This document shows positions 7,914-16,269 of a DNA stretch of 64,000 nucleotides, one piece after another; positions within the stretch are counted from its first letter, which is position 1; each line of letters begins with the position of its first letter. Where the stretch lies: contig JAVJST010000011.1 in NCBI GenBank assembly GCA_040219295.1, forward strand, positions 186,001 to 250,000, given 5' to 3'. The stretch comes from JAVJST01 sp040219295. GTDB lineage: Bacteria > Pseudomonadota > Alphaproteobacteria > Rhodospirillales > Casp-alpha2. A model generated the notes under the pieces. It saw nothing but the letters and a program-made list of their open reading frames with translations. It was not told where the DNA came from and ran no database searches. The position numbers and the translations under genes are program-made.

Positions 7914-8142
7914 AGATATCGTGCCCGTTCACATGATGGTTCCTGCTACGAGTTCGGCTGCTGACCGATCTGCCGCCAAGCAACCGATGCGCATGACAGA
8001 TGACCAGTCCGCACCAGCCGAAGACGATCAGAAGGAACCAGGGGCGCTCTGGCGCCACCACCGAGTTCACGACGACCAGCACCACCAGCACGATCGAATA
8101 GACAATTAGGTGTACCGAAAACCAAAACATGCTTCTTGCCAT
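7888..8142 (-). CDS. 2TM-domain small membrane protein
   Basis: An 84-residue protein with two hydrophobic helices: residues 5-28 (FWFSVHLIVYSIVLVVLVVVN) and 34-52 (WFLLIVFGWCGLVICHAHRL). The VHL...Y...VN...W...GW...HA spacing matches the 2TM domain (PF13239). In other bacteria that domain occurs alone or at the N-terminus of LytTR regulators or histidine kinases. The tail is short, basic and polar. Its 3' end overlaps the first TadE-like gene by 26 bp, which suggests co-transcription. Function is not known. Confidence 0.65.
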   Translation of the reverse strand: MARSMFWFSVHLIVYSIVLVVLVVVNSVVAPERPWFLLIVFGWCGLVICHAHRLLGGRSVSSRTRSRNHHVNGHDIYERAHPVT

Positions 8143-8370
8143 CCTCCGGTCCTAACCTTCCCGGTGCACAAGAAACGCAGCAAACGGCGCAGCCCTATCT
8201 GCACCAGCAACGCGCGGGAGGCACACCTGCCAATATCGATCAGCCATCCCCCCAGCTTAAGACCGACACCCGCGCTGTGGTCTTGCCCAGGCGCACATTG
8301 CCGAGAACTAATCTAACCACATGATTTCAAGAGAAAAATGGGGGCGTACCCGAGAAACATAGGGGATACC

Positions 8371-8982
8371 CTATGGCTGATCGATAGACGATACTAGCAG
8401 CATAAGTTGTGCCATCGATTTCACGTTCAGCTTCTTCATTAGCTTGCTGCGATGGAACTCGATCGTCTTCTCGCTGAGGCCATACCGGTTGGCGATCTGC
8501 TTGTTGGTACATCCCTCGACAACGCCGTCGAGGACCTGGCGCTCCCGTTCCGTGAGTGAATCGAACACCTTCTGCGTCGAGACCCTGCTGGCCTGCACGG
8601 ACAGACGTTCGCGAATTCCGTCAATCGCACGCTGCACGGCGTCGATCACCGCCTGGTTGTTGAACGGTTTCTCGATGAAATCCACGGCACCGGATTTCAT
8701 CGCGCGGACAGCCATCTGCACATCACCATGCCCGCTGATGAATATGATCGGCAATTCTATCTTCTTGCTTTCAAGTTGTGCCTGGAGCTGCAGACCGCTC
8801 ATGCCGGGCATCCTTACGTCGAGAAGCAGGCAGCCGGGTACTTCTGGATCGTACGATTCGAGAAACTCGCTCGCCGCATCGAACACTTCGACGCGCAGCT
8901 GCACCGAGGTCAGCAGCCACTTCAACGTGTCGCGGACCGCCGCGTCGTCATCAACGATGAATACCGTGGGCTCACTCGCCAT
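8371..8982 (-). CDS. FixJ-family response regulator with LuxR-type HTH
   Basis: A 203-residue two-domain regulator. The receiver domain (1-120) has the acidic pocket VDDD at 10-13, phospho-acceptor Asp55 (LLLDVRMPG) and Lys105 (IEKPF). Residues 140-200 form a LuxR/NarL helix-turn-helix (LTERERQVLDGVVEG, IANRYGLSEKTIEFHRSKLMKKL). Its start overlaps the 3' end of the upstream histidine kinase gene by 11 bp, so the kinase is its cognate partner. Regulators of this type activate aerobic/anaerobic, alcohol or acid metabolism genes. No obvious target is adjacent. A short inverted repeat ATAGGG/CCCTAT (8359-8374) spans its stop codon. Confidence 0.94.
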   Translation of the reverse strand: MASEPTVFIVDDDAAVRDTLKWLLTSVQLRVEVFDAASEFLESYDPEVPGCLLLDVRMPGMSGLQLQAQLESKKIELPIIFISGHGDVQMAVRAMKSGAVDFIEKPFNNQAVIDAVQRAIDGIRERLSVQASRVSTQKVFDSLTERERQVLDGVVEGCTNKQIANRYGLSEKTIEFHRSKLMKKLNVKSMAQLMLLVSSIDQP

Positions 8983-10606
8983 CAGTCTTCCCCCCTCTGA
9001 TCGGCAATGTTAGTCGGAACACGGCGCCACCTTCCGGTGCGCTGGCAACAGTCAGGTCACCCCCATGACCTTCGACAATTGAGCGACTGATCGCCAGCCC
9101 CATTCCCATGCCGCTCCCCTTCGTCGTGAAGAACGGATCGAAAGCACGCTCAAGTGCCTCGGACGTGAACCCGTGTCCGTTGTCGACCATGATTAACTCG
9201 ACCTCGCCAACGCCGAGATCCTTTGTCGCTATCTTGATCCGACGGTCCGCCGGCTCGACCTTTTGCATCGCGTCTATGGCATTTTGTATCAGATTGACGA
9301 AGACCTGCTGAAGCTGAACCGGATTGGCCACCACGTCCGGAAGATCGTCCGCCAACCGCCATTCCACCCGAACGCCGCCATCACGCAGCGCACTGTGCAA
9401 CAGAATCGCCGTCTCCTGAATCAGGGTATTCAGGTTCATCGGAACCAGCTCGGCTGCATCGCGCCGTACGAAGTCACGAATGCGTCGGATAATGCCATCG
9501 GCCCGCTCGGCCTGGGCGACGATCTGTTTCATGGCGTCCAGGATATCGGGTGTCGCCGGTTCGCCCGGTCGCAGTCTGTCGACGCATCCCTGGGCATAAC
9601 TGGAAATCGATGTCAGCGGCTGGTTCAGCTCATGCGCCAGCGTCGTCGCCATTTCGCCGACCACGTTGAGTCGTTGCAGGTGCGCAATACCGGCCTCGTG
9701 GCGGCGGGCGTGCATCTCATCAGTTAGTCGAACCCGCAGTTGCATAACGTCCCACCAGTTCTGATCCGCCCGTCTCAGGAAGTAGACCGCAAGCAGCATC
9801 ATGCCGATGAAGGTGCCCGCAAGGGCCGGCCAGTAGCGATCGACGAACTCGGTTCCCGGCTTGTTGGACTGCCAGACGAGCCGACCGATGGGCGCCCCGT
9901 TGATGCCCTTGAGGTCGATCCACGTACTGCCCGGCGGCGAGGCGCCTCGCACGAACCTGAAGTTCTCCAACGTGTAAGCCTCTCCCATTTCAGCGAGGAG
10001 TTCCGGGCCGATCGCTTTGGCGAGTATCAGAACGGGACGGGCCGTCTCGGCCGGCAGCGGATCGGGCACCTGCTCGGGCGTGATGGCGCTGGCGGTCACC
10101 AGATGCAATGTAGCGTCGAGCAACGTGAAGCCGGCATGGGGTATCGGTTGCGCGTAACTCGCCTTGCGCGCCCGGGCGACAAGAACGCCGACGTCGTCCG
10201 GCAGGATTTCAAGTGCGTCTGCATCGGGAACCGATTTCCGAAGAATGAACGCGCTGCGGGTGCGTCCCTCTTCGTCGACCACAAACGAGTGGCTGATGGC
10301 GTATGTATCGTGCAGGTACGATCCAATATTCCCGTCGGCCCATTCGGGATCGTACTCCTCGATGATGTTGAGGGCGATGTCGTCCCACCAGGTATAGTCA
10401 AACGCCAGATTACTGAGCGCCTCCTGCTGAGCCGACATGGCGGTTCGCGAGAGCAACTGCTCGGATTGCAGGACGTTCTCGTTGAGGCTCTTGGAGGCGA
10501 CGACGAGAACGGTCGTTGCCACGACGGCGCCAATGACGAGCAACGCAATGACTGGTGCCATCAGCTGCGCCTTGGTCGGCAATCTGTATGTCGTATCGTC
10601 AGGCAA
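8972..10606 (-). CDS. Membrane histidine kinase with CHASE4 sensor domain
   Basis: A 544-residue protein. A first membrane helix lies at about 15-38. A periplasmic CHASE4 sensor domain (signature YTWWDDIA near 71-78) follows to about 255, and a second helix lies at about 259-278. The DHp helix has His325 in ATTLAHELNQPLTSI. The HATPase domain shows the N box NLIQNAIDAM and the G boxes VDNGHGF and GMGMGLAISRSIVEGHGG. The HELNQPL form is typical of FixL-like kinases that pair with FixJ-type regulators, and the gene overlaps such a regulator by 11 bp. The stimulus is unknown, but the CHASE4 domain means it is sensed outside the cytoplasm. Its promoter region holds two notable repeats. Confidence 0.93.
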   Translation of the reverse strand: MPDDTTYRLPTKAQLMAPVIALLVIGAVVATTVLVVASKSLNENVLQSEQLLSRTAMSAQQEALSNLAFDYTWWDDIALNIIEEYDPEWADGNIGSYLHDTYAISHSFVVDEEGRTRSAFILRKSVPDADALEILPDDVGVLVARARKASYAQPIPHAGFTLLDATLHLVTASAITPEQVPDPLPAETARPVLILAKAIGPELLAEMGEAYTLENFRFVRGASPPGSTWIDLKGINGAPIGRLVWQSNKPGTEFVDRYWPALAGTFIGMMLLAVYFLRRADQNWWDVMQLRVRLTDEMHARRHEAGIAHLQRLNVVGEMATTLAHELNQPLTSISSYAQGCVDRLRPGEPATPDILDAMKQIVAQAERADGIIRRIRDFVRRDAAELVPMNLNTLIQETAILLHSALRDGGVRVEWRLADDLPDVVANPVQLQQVFVNLIQNAIDAMQKVEPADRRIKIATKDLGVGEVELIMVDNGHGFTSEALERAFDPFFTTKGSGMGMGLAISRSIVEGHGGDLTVASAPEGGAVFRLTLPIRGGKTDGE

Positions 10607-10653
10607 TCTAAGCTACCGGATTCTCGAAGTCGCCTGCCCTGGCGGCGGGTCGG

Positions 10654-10666
10654 ACCACAATGTGGT
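10654..10666. promoter_or_regulatory. 13-bp palindrome upstream of the CHASE4 kinase
   Basis: ACCACA-A-TGTGGT is a perfect inverted repeat 48 bp upstream of the kinase start. It lies in the only non-coding gap between the MFS gene and the kinase operon and fits a dimeric regulator site. The binding protein is unknown. Confidence 0.4.
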
Positions 10667-10706
10667 GTGAATGTGACGCCGGGCTGTGCCGCGCCGATTT
10701 GAGCTT

Positions 10707-10735
10707 AGTTACGCAAGCCTGCGCAAGTCGTAACT
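10707..10735. promoter_or_regulatory. Nested inverted and direct repeats, possible response-regulator site
   Basis: AGTTACG (10707-10713) and CGTAACT (10729-10735) are exact inverted arms. Between them CGCAAG occurs twice in direct orientation (10712-10717 and 10722-10727). The element is about 100 bp upstream of the histidine kinase start, a usual activator distance. Binding by the cognate FixJ-like regulator is inference. Confidence 0.4.
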
Positions 10736-10775
10736 CTCCCACCGGTGTCAGGCTCGCGTCGCCGTCCGGCACGCG

Positions 10776-11975
10776 TCACATTCGGCGCGGCAGGTAAACC
10801 CAGCTGAGTACGCTACAGGCGAACAGGAAAATACCGAGCGTGAGAAACACCGCGCCGAGCCCGAAAACGCCGAGCAGGAGGCCGTAGATCAGCGGCGGCA
10901 GCAGTTCCGAGAAATCGATGTATGTTCGATAGACCGAGGTCATCTCGGGACGCTCGTAGATACGCACCGCCCGGTAGAACGGCGTTCCGCCGACGGCGTC
11001 CAGAGGCACGACGAAGAAGGCGCCCGCCAGCAGGAACCCGGCGCTGAGCCACGGCGACGATTCGCCGGCGAAACCCGCCCCTACCATGCACGCGCCGACG
11101 GTGAGGAAGCTGAATGCAACGACGGGACGGATGCCCGTGCGCTGCGCCAGGCGGCCCCAGAGAATGGTGACGATCAGCAGCGCATTGCCGGCTGAAACAA
11201 GGACGCCGCCCGCCTCCTTGCCCTGCCCTGTCAGCACCATGAGAAGCGGGCCGTAGACGAAGAAGGTTCCCCAGAAGCTCGATCGGCCGAAGGCGATCAG
11301 CCAGGCCAGGCGGAGGCGCGGCTGCCGGAAGAACCGCCCGACGTAGCGCAGCGGGTTCGGCGGCTTCGACTGGGCCCGGACGATGACCTTGCCGTCCGTC
11401 ATCCGCAGGTACCAGAAGACGGCGATCAGCACCGTGGCGAACCCCATGCTGAATCCGTAGGTCACGACCGGGCCGTAGTTGGTGTAGAGCCAAACACCCA
11501 GAAACGGGCCGATGGTCCAGCCGAACGTTGCCAGCGTCAGGCGGACGGAATCGTTGAGCACGAACTGCTCGCGCCGGATGTAGTCGAGCACATAGAGGTT
11601 CAGCGTGACGCTGAGGCAGGCAACGCCGATGACGCGAACGATCATTCCGGTCACCGTGCCGAACTGTGTGAACGACATGAACGCCAACCCGGAAACGATC
11701 AGTGCGACGGCCCCGGCGGTATAAACATACCGCCTCGCGAAGACGCGGATCAGGGTCGGGATCACGAAACTGAAGGCCAGCGCGCTCAGGCCCATGCCGG
11801 TGTAGACGAAGCTGACGACCTGCTCGTCGCCAAACAGATCCAGCGCCTGAATCGGGATCGTGGTCGAGACGATGGCGCGTGCGAACGATTCGATAAGGGT
11901 CAGCGCGGCGATGACGCGGATGCCGGGTGCCGGCGCGACCGGCAGCCAGATCGGGTGACGGACATTGACACTCAT
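10776..11975 (-). CDS. MFS transporter
   Basis: The start at ATG 11975 (MSVNVRHPIWLPVAPAP) has a GAGGGG site upstream; an earlier in-frame ATG at 12053 adds a low-quality extension. The 399-residue product has about 12 hydrophobic helices, beginning with VIAALTLIESFARAIVSTTIP and ending in a VYLPRRM tail, as in major facilitator superfamily proteins. The LTLIESFARAIVSTTIPIQAL start is typical of a subgroup annotated only as MFS transporter. No substrate can be read from the sequence, and the upstream hypothetical gene in the same direction gives no clue. Confidence 0.85.
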   Translation of the reverse strand: MSVNVRHPIWLPVAPAPGIRVIAALTLIESFARAIVSTTIPIQALDLFGDEQVVSFVYTGMGLSALAFSFVIPTLIRVFARRYVYTAGAVALIVSGLAFMSFTQFGTVTGMIVRVIGVACLSVTLNLYVLDYIRREQFVLNDSVRLTLATFGWTIGPFLGVWLYTNYGPVVTYGFSMGFATVLIAVFWYLRMTDGKVIVRAQSKPPNPLRYVGRFFRQPRLRLAWLIAFGRSSFWGTFFVYGPLLMVLTGQGKEAGGVLVSAGNALLIVTILWGRLAQRTGIRPVVAFSFLTVGACMVGAGFAGESSPWLSAGFLLAGAFFVVPLDAVGGTPFYRAVRIYERPEMTSVYRTYIDFSELLPPLIYGLLLGVFGLGAVFLTLGIFLFACSVLSWVYLPRRM

Positions 11976-12074
11976 GACCGCCGCAACCCCTCGCCCCGAA
12001 ATCGGCCCCGATGCCGTCGGCCGGAGGATGAACCCGAAACCGGCGGTTGCCAAGATGCAACGAAACGGGTGCGA

Positions 12075-12521
12075 TCAGAAACCCCGCCGTCCGCGACCGA
12101 ACAGGGCGCCGATGAACCGGTCGAGATAGCTCGACGGACCGAACCACGACGAACCCGATCCGCGGAACGACATGGCGTCGAGGAAGCGGCCGAACGGCGA
12201 CGACGACACCGAGGACGCCGCGAACAGCGAGAAGAACTTCGAGAGGTTCTCGTCGATCCGGCGCTTGCCGGTCTCGACCTTCTCCTTGATCTTTTCCGGA
12301 TCGGTCTCGGCGCGGACCTCGTTGGCGGCGCGCAATCCGGCACTGATGTCGACGATGTCCTCGATCGGCGGCCGCGACGATGTCGCGTTGGCGCCCGTCT
12401 TGTCGCCCGTCTCGGCGCCCGTGCTTGTTCCGGCACGCTGACGGTCCTGACGGTCGTACGAGTTCCGTTGGAGATAGATCAGTTTCCCGTCGCCGGTGCG
12501 CACGAGAACGGTGTCGGACAT
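12075..12521 (-). CDS. Hypothetical protein, 148 residues
   Basis: A soluble 148-residue protein with a beta-like start (MSDTVLVRTGDGKLIYLQRNSY), a polar low-complexity stretch (about 26-50), a charged helix (EKIKEKVETGKRRIDENLSKFFSLF) and a Ser/Phe/Gly-rich end (FGRGRRGF). I do not recognise the family. It is about 100 bp upstream of the MFS gene in the same direction and divergent from the peroxiredoxin-like gene. The clean ATG, its position between two genuine genes and the coding-like codon pattern support it. Confidence 0.6.
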   Translation of the reverse strand: MSDTVLVRTGDGKLIYLQRNSYDRQDRQRAGTSTGAETGDKTGANATSSRPPIEDIVDISAGLRAANEVRAETDPEKIKEKVETGKRRIDENLSKFFSLFAASSVSSSPFGRFLDAMSFRGSGSSWFGPSSYLDRFIGALFGRGRRGF

Positions 12522-12707
12522 GCCCCCACGCCTTCACAAGACACGAACACATAACCAAGATCGAAATAGTCGCATAAGTTACCGAAACCAGCAACGAAAT
12601 TCGATTTATCCGGTGTGCCCGGGACGCCGGTTTCCGGACCGCCCGAAACTGTGTTAAGACCGGGTGCCAATACCCGCGAACGTGCCACCGACCAAGGAGA
12701 ACGACCG

Positions 12708-13253
12708 ATGCTGCTCGACACGCCGATCTGCGATTTCGGCTGGAAAGCACCGGATTTCACGCTCAGGGATCCGGACGGCCGCTCGTTCACCATGAGCGAC
12801 CACCTCGGCAGCAAGGGCCTGCTGATCGCCTTCATCTGCAACCACTGTCCCTACGTGAAGGCGATCGCCGAACGGCTCGCCGAGGATACCGCGTTCCTGA
12901 AGTCACGCGGCATCGAGACGCTGGCGGTGATGTCGAACGACTACCGCGACTACGCCGCCGACGACCCGCCCCGCATGAAGGCGTTCGCCGCCGAGCACGG
13001 CTTCGGTTTCCCGTACCTGGTCGACGAGGACCAGGCCGTCGGCAAGGCCTACGGCGCGGTCTGCACGCCGGACTTCTTCGGCCTCAACGCGCGGGGCGAA
13101 CTGCAGTACCGCGGCCGCCTCGACGATGCCGGCAGGGCCGGCGAAACCGTCAACAGGCGCGAACTCGTCGACGCCATGCTGCAGATCGCCGAGACCGGCG
13201 AGGGCCCGGCCGAGCAGACGCCGAGCATGGGCTGCTCGATCAAGTGGAAGTGA
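12708..13253 (+). CDS. Thioredoxin-family (AhpC/TSA-like) protein
   Basis: The start is ATG 12708, behind an AAGGAGA ribosome-binding site; an in-frame ATG at 12615 has none. The 181-residue product has a thioredoxin/peroxiredoxin fold: GWKAPDFTLRDPDGR at the start, then IAFICNHCPYVKAIAERL with a CNHCPYV active-site pair where peroxiredoxins have a single peroxidatic Cys. The YGAVCTPDFFGLN segment is also typical. Members are annotated as thioredoxin-family or peroxiredoxin-like proteins and probably act as cytosolic thiol reductants. The 3' end is 3 bp from the convergent uracil-DNA glycosylase gene. Confidence 0.88.
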   Translation: MLLDTPICDFGWKAPDFTLRDPDGRSFTMSDHLGSKGLLIAFICNHCPYVKAIAERLAEDTAFLKSRGIETLAVMSNDYRDYAADDPPRMKAFAAEHGFGFPYLVDEDQAVGKAYGAVCTPDFFGLNARGELQYRGRLDDAGRAGETVNRRELVDAMLQIAETGEGPAEQTPSMGCSIKWK

Positions 13254-13256
13254 CGA

Positions 13257-14072
13257 TCAGACCAGGCCGAGCTCGGCGAGCTTCGCCCTGATCATCAGCA
13301 GGTCGGCCCAGGCCTCGCGCTTCATCTGCGGCGAGCGCAGCAGGTACGCCGGGTGGAACAGCGGCGTCGCCGGGATGGCCGTCTTCAGCCCCGGGTTCGC
13401 ATAGTCGTACCACTTGCCGCGCAGGCGCCCGATCCCGGCGGTCTCGCCGAGCAGGAGCTTGGCCGACGGACCGCCGACGGCGACGATCACGCCGGGCTCG
13501 ACGAGCTGGATCAGGCGCTCGACGAACGGCCGACAGATCTCGGTTTCCGCCGTGGTCGGCGTGCGGTTGCCGGGCGGCCGCCAGAACACCGTGTTGGAAA
13601 TCAGCACCTTTTCGCGGTCCAAGCCGATCGACGCCAGCATGCGGTCGAGCAGCTGGCCGCTCGGCCCGACGAACGGCAGGCCCTGGCGGTCCTCTTCCGC
13701 CCCCGGTCCCTCGCCGATGAACAGGATCTTCGCCTGCGGGTTGCCGTCGGTGAAGCACAGGTTCTTCGCCGTCTTCTTCAGCGCGCAACCGTCGAAACCC
13801 TCGAGCGCGGCCCTGAGATCGTCGACGCTTGCGGCCTGGCGCGCCAGGGTCGCGGCGTCGTTGATGGCCTGTTCGGCGCCGACCGGTGGCTTGGTGGAGG
13901 GTTTGGCTGGCGGCTTGTCGGTTGGCGGCGCTGGCGCAGCCGCCGGTGCCGGAGCGGTTTCGGCGGCCGCCGGTATCGGCACGAGCCAGTCCTCCGCCTG
14001 CTCGGCGACGGTTTCGTCGACGCCGATGTCGGCATACCACTTGAGGACGGCGTAGGCGGTCTGTCGGTCCAT
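13257..14072 (-). CDS. Uracil-DNA glycosylase, family 4
   Basis: The start at ATG 14072 gives 271 residues. A Pro/Ala-rich linker covers about 33-65. The catalytic domain has ILFIGEGPGAEEDRQGLPFVG (family 4 motif 1), LISNTVFWRPPGNRTP and the C-terminal TPLFHPAYLLRSP. These are characteristic of iron-sulfur uracil-DNA glycosylases, which remove uracil from DNA. Only Cys115 and Cys125 are obvious near the usual cluster site, fewer than the four Cys of thermophilic members, as in many alphaproteobacterial homologues. An in-frame extension to 14612 is spurious, because it lies antisense to the ETF-QO gene. Confidence 0.9.
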   Translation of the reverse strand: MDRQTAYAVLKWYADIGVDETVAEQAEDWLVPIPAAAETAPAPAAAPAPPTDKPPAKPSTKPPVGAEQAINDAATLARQAASVDDLRAALEGFDGCALKKTAKNLCFTDGNPQAKILFIGEGPGAEEDRQGLPFVGPSGQLLDRMLASIGLDREKVLISNTVFWRPPGNRTPTTAETEICRPFVERLIQLVEPGVIVAVGGPSAKLLLGETAGIGRLRGKWYDYANPGLKTAIPATPLFHPAYLLRSPQMKREAWADLLMIRAKLAELGLV

Positions 14073-14264
14073 GATGCGACTATAATAGTGCGCCCGCCGG
14101 GATGACGCACACGATTCCGGCGCGTCGACGGCGAACAAAAAGGCGTCGGAAAGACCAAGAAAACCGGCCGGAAGTTGGTGCATCTTCGGGCGTCGGCGTG
14201 ATACAACCCGCCGAAATCTTGATGCATGCGACGATCCGAAAGCCAGGGGAATGGAGAAGTGGTC

Positions 14265-15932
14265 ATGAGCGAAGACGCGGCGAACGAAGAAGCCATCGAA
14301 CGCGAGTCCATGGAGGTCGACGTGCTGATCGTCGGCGCCGGTCCGTCGGGCCTGGCGGCCGCGATCCGGCTGATGCAGCTGGCCGAGGAGAACGGGCGCG
14401 AGCTCACGGTCACCGTCGTCGAGAAGGGCTCCGAAGTTGGTGCCCACATCCTCTCGGGAGCGGTCATGGAACCGCGCGCGCTCAACGAGCTGATCCCCGA
14501 CTGGAAGGACAAGGGCGCGCCCCTGAACACGCCGGCGGCCAACGACACGTTCATGATCCTGACCGAGACCGGCGGCTTCAAGATGCCGACCCCGCCGCAG
14601 ATGAACAACCACGGCAACTACATCGTGTCACTCGGCAACGTCTGCCGCTGGCTCGCCGAGCAGGCCGAAGGCATGGGCGCCGAGATCTACCCCGGCTTTG
14701 CCGCGGCCGAAGTGCTCTACAACGAGGACGGCTCGGTCAAAGGCATCGCCACCGGCGACATGGGCCGCCAGAAGGACGGCACGCCGGGGCCGAACTTCGA
14801 GCCGGGCATGGAGCTTCACGCCAGGTACACGCTGTTCGCCGAGGGCGTGCGCGGGCACCTGTCGAAGGGCCTGATGGAGAAGTTCGACCTGCGCAAGGAC
14901 TGCGACCCGCAGACCTACGGCATCGGCATCAAGGAACTGTGGGAGATCGATCCCGCCAAGCACAAGCCCGGCACCATCATCCACACCGCCGGCTGGCCGC
15001 TGAAGAGCGACACCTACGGCGGCTCGTTCCTCTATCACCTCGAGGACAACCAGGTCGCCGTCGGTTTCGTCGTCGGCCTCGACTACCAGAACCCGCACCT
15101 GAGCCCGTTCCAGGAGTTCCAGCGCTTCAAGACGCACCCGAAAATCCGCCCGACGTTCGAGGGCGGCAAGCGCATCTCCTACGGCGCGCGGGCCATCAAC
15201 GAGGGCGGTTTCCAGTCGATCCCAGGGCTCACGTTCCCGGGCGGCGCGCTGATCGGATGCTCGGCGGGCTTCGTCAACGTGCCCAAGATCAAGGGCTCGC
15301 ACACCGCGATGAAGACCGGCATGCTCGCCGCCGAAGCGGCGTTCGACGCCATCGCATCGGAAGCCAACCCGGCCGACGGCCTGCCGGCCTACACCGAGGC
15401 CGTGAAGAAGTCGTGGGTCTGGGAAGAGCTCTACAAGGTCCGCAACATCCGCCCGTCGTTCCGCTGGGGCTTCTGGAAGGCGCTGGTCTATGCCGGCATC
15501 GACACGTATCTGTTCGGCGGCAAGGCGCCGTGGACGCTGCACCACCACGACGACCACAGCCAGCTGAAGAAGGCGTCGGAGTGCGAAAAGATCGAGTACC
15601 CGAAACCCGACAACGAGGTTTCGTTCGACCGCAACTCGTCCGTTTTCCTCTCGGGCACGTTCCACGAGGAAAACCAGCCGGTGCACCTGACGCTGAAGGA
15701 CGCCAGTGTCCCGGTCGCCGTCAACCTTGCCGAGTACGACGGACCGGAGCAGCGCTTCTGCCCGGCCGGCGTCTACGAGTTCATCGACGACGAGGCGTCC
15801 GGGGCCAAGAAGCTGCAGATCAACGCGCAGAACTGCGTGCACTGCAAGACCTGCGACATCAAGGACCCAACCCAGAACATCCACTGGGTGGTGCCCGAAG
15901 GCGGCGGCGGCCCGAACTACCCGAATATGTAG
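14265..15932 (+). CDS. Electron transfer flavoprotein-ubiquinone oxidoreductase
   Basis: The start is ATG 14265, with GGAG about 9 bp upstream. The 555-residue product has the FAD-binding motif VDVLIVGAGPSGLAAAIRL at residues 18-36, the family segment KGSEVGAHILSGAVMEPRAL, and a C-terminal 4Fe-4S region with RFCPAGVYEF and NCVHCKTCDIKDP. The enzyme passes electrons from electron-transfer flavoprotein, reduced by acyl-CoA and other dehydrogenases, to ubiquinone at the inner membrane. It is divergent from the uracil-DNA glycosylase gene. No etfAB genes are in the window. Confidence 0.96.
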   Translation: MSEDAANEEAIERESMEVDVLIVGAGPSGLAAAIRLMQLAEENGRELTVTVVEKGSEVGAHILSGAVMEPRALNELIPDWKDKGAPLNTPAANDTFMILTETGGFKMPTPPQMNNHGNYIVSLGNVCRWLAEQAEGMGAEIYPGFAAAEVLYNEDGSVKGIATGDMGRQKDGTPGPNFEPGMELHARYTLFAEGVRGHLSKGLMEKFDLRKDCDPQTYGIGIKELWEIDPAKHKPGTIIHTAGWPLKSDTYGGSFLYHLEDNQVAVGFVVGLDYQNPHLSPFQEFQRFKTHPKIRPTFEGGKRISYGARAINEGGFQSIPGLTFPGGALIGCSAGFVNVPKIKGSHTAMKTGMLAAEAAFDAIASEANPADGLPAYTEAVKKSWVWEELYKVRNIRPSFRWGFWKALVYAGIDTYLFGGKAPWTLHHHDDHSQLKKASECEKIEYPKPDNEVSFDRNSSVFLSGTFHEENQPVHLTLKDASVPVAVNLAEYDGPEQRFCPAGVYEFIDDEASGAKKLQINAQNCVHCKTCDIKDPTQNIHWVVPEGGGGPNYPNM

Positions 15933-15947
15933 CTCGGCAAGCCGGCG

Positions 15948-16020
15948 GCCTCGCCCTTCGTCAGGCTCAGGGTGAGGCAGTACTCCCCAGCCCTCATGCT
16001 GAGCCCGACGAAGCATGAGG
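15948..16020. repeat. Tandem palindromic (REP-like) hairpins
   Basis: First hairpin: GCCTCGCCCT (15948-15957) pairs with AGGGTGAGGC (15970-15979) with one wobble. Second hairpin: CCTCATGCT (15992-16000) pairs exactly with AGCATGAGG (16012-16020). The loops share TCGTCAGGCTCAG-like sequence in opposite orientation. I recognise this as the style of short palindromic repeat found in intergenic DNA of many GC-rich Gram-negatives. It lies 16 bp after the ETF-QO stop and may also act as a 3' stabiliser or terminator. Confidence 0.65.
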
Positions 16021-16075
16021 CGTTTTCCCGCGCGCAATGGGAATGACGACCTTGCGCGCAGCGCCGAGACCTCGT

Positions 16076-16143
16076 ATCCGCCGGCCTATCTGCGGGCCAT
16101 CCGCCGGCCTATCCACGAACCATCGACGGCCTATCCGCGGACC
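16076..16143. repeat. Three imperfect 22-23 bp tandem repeats
   Basis: Units 16076-16098, 16099-16121 and 16122-16143 share ATCCGCCGGCCTATC followed by a variable GC-rich end and CC. The third unit is 22 bp. A fourth, more degenerate copy may follow. The unit length is not a multiple of three, so they do not encode a peptide repeat. Confidence 0.6.
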
Positions 16144-16269
16144 ATGTCCGGACCATTTCATGCAATCCTCAACACATTGAAATGGCGCGGAAATCCCGTT
16201 TCCCGCCTATTTCTGCCTATGCCGGCCGGCCGGACCGCAGAAATGGGCACGAAACCGACGGGCGGATGA

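Noticed and set aside
8136..8324. 63-residue plus-strand ORF in the gap between the 2TM gene and the response regulator
   Set aside because: Composition is polar and low-complexity-like, no ribosome-binding site, divergent from nothing; not supported.
10813..12750. Long minus-strand frame (645 codons)
   Set aside because: It lies across the MFS gene and the hypothetical gene in another frame, is Arg/Pro/His-rich with no family motif, and the MFS helices are clear in the correct frame.
14102..16018. Long plus-strand frame across the ETF-QO gene (638 codons)
   Set aside because: Shadow frame; arginine-rich and low in hydrophobic segments, whereas ETF-QO has FAD and iron-sulfur motifs.
14628..16037. 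Long minus-strand frame antisense to ETF-QO (469 codons)
   Set aside because: Antisense to ETF-QO and without family features; a GC-codon artefact.
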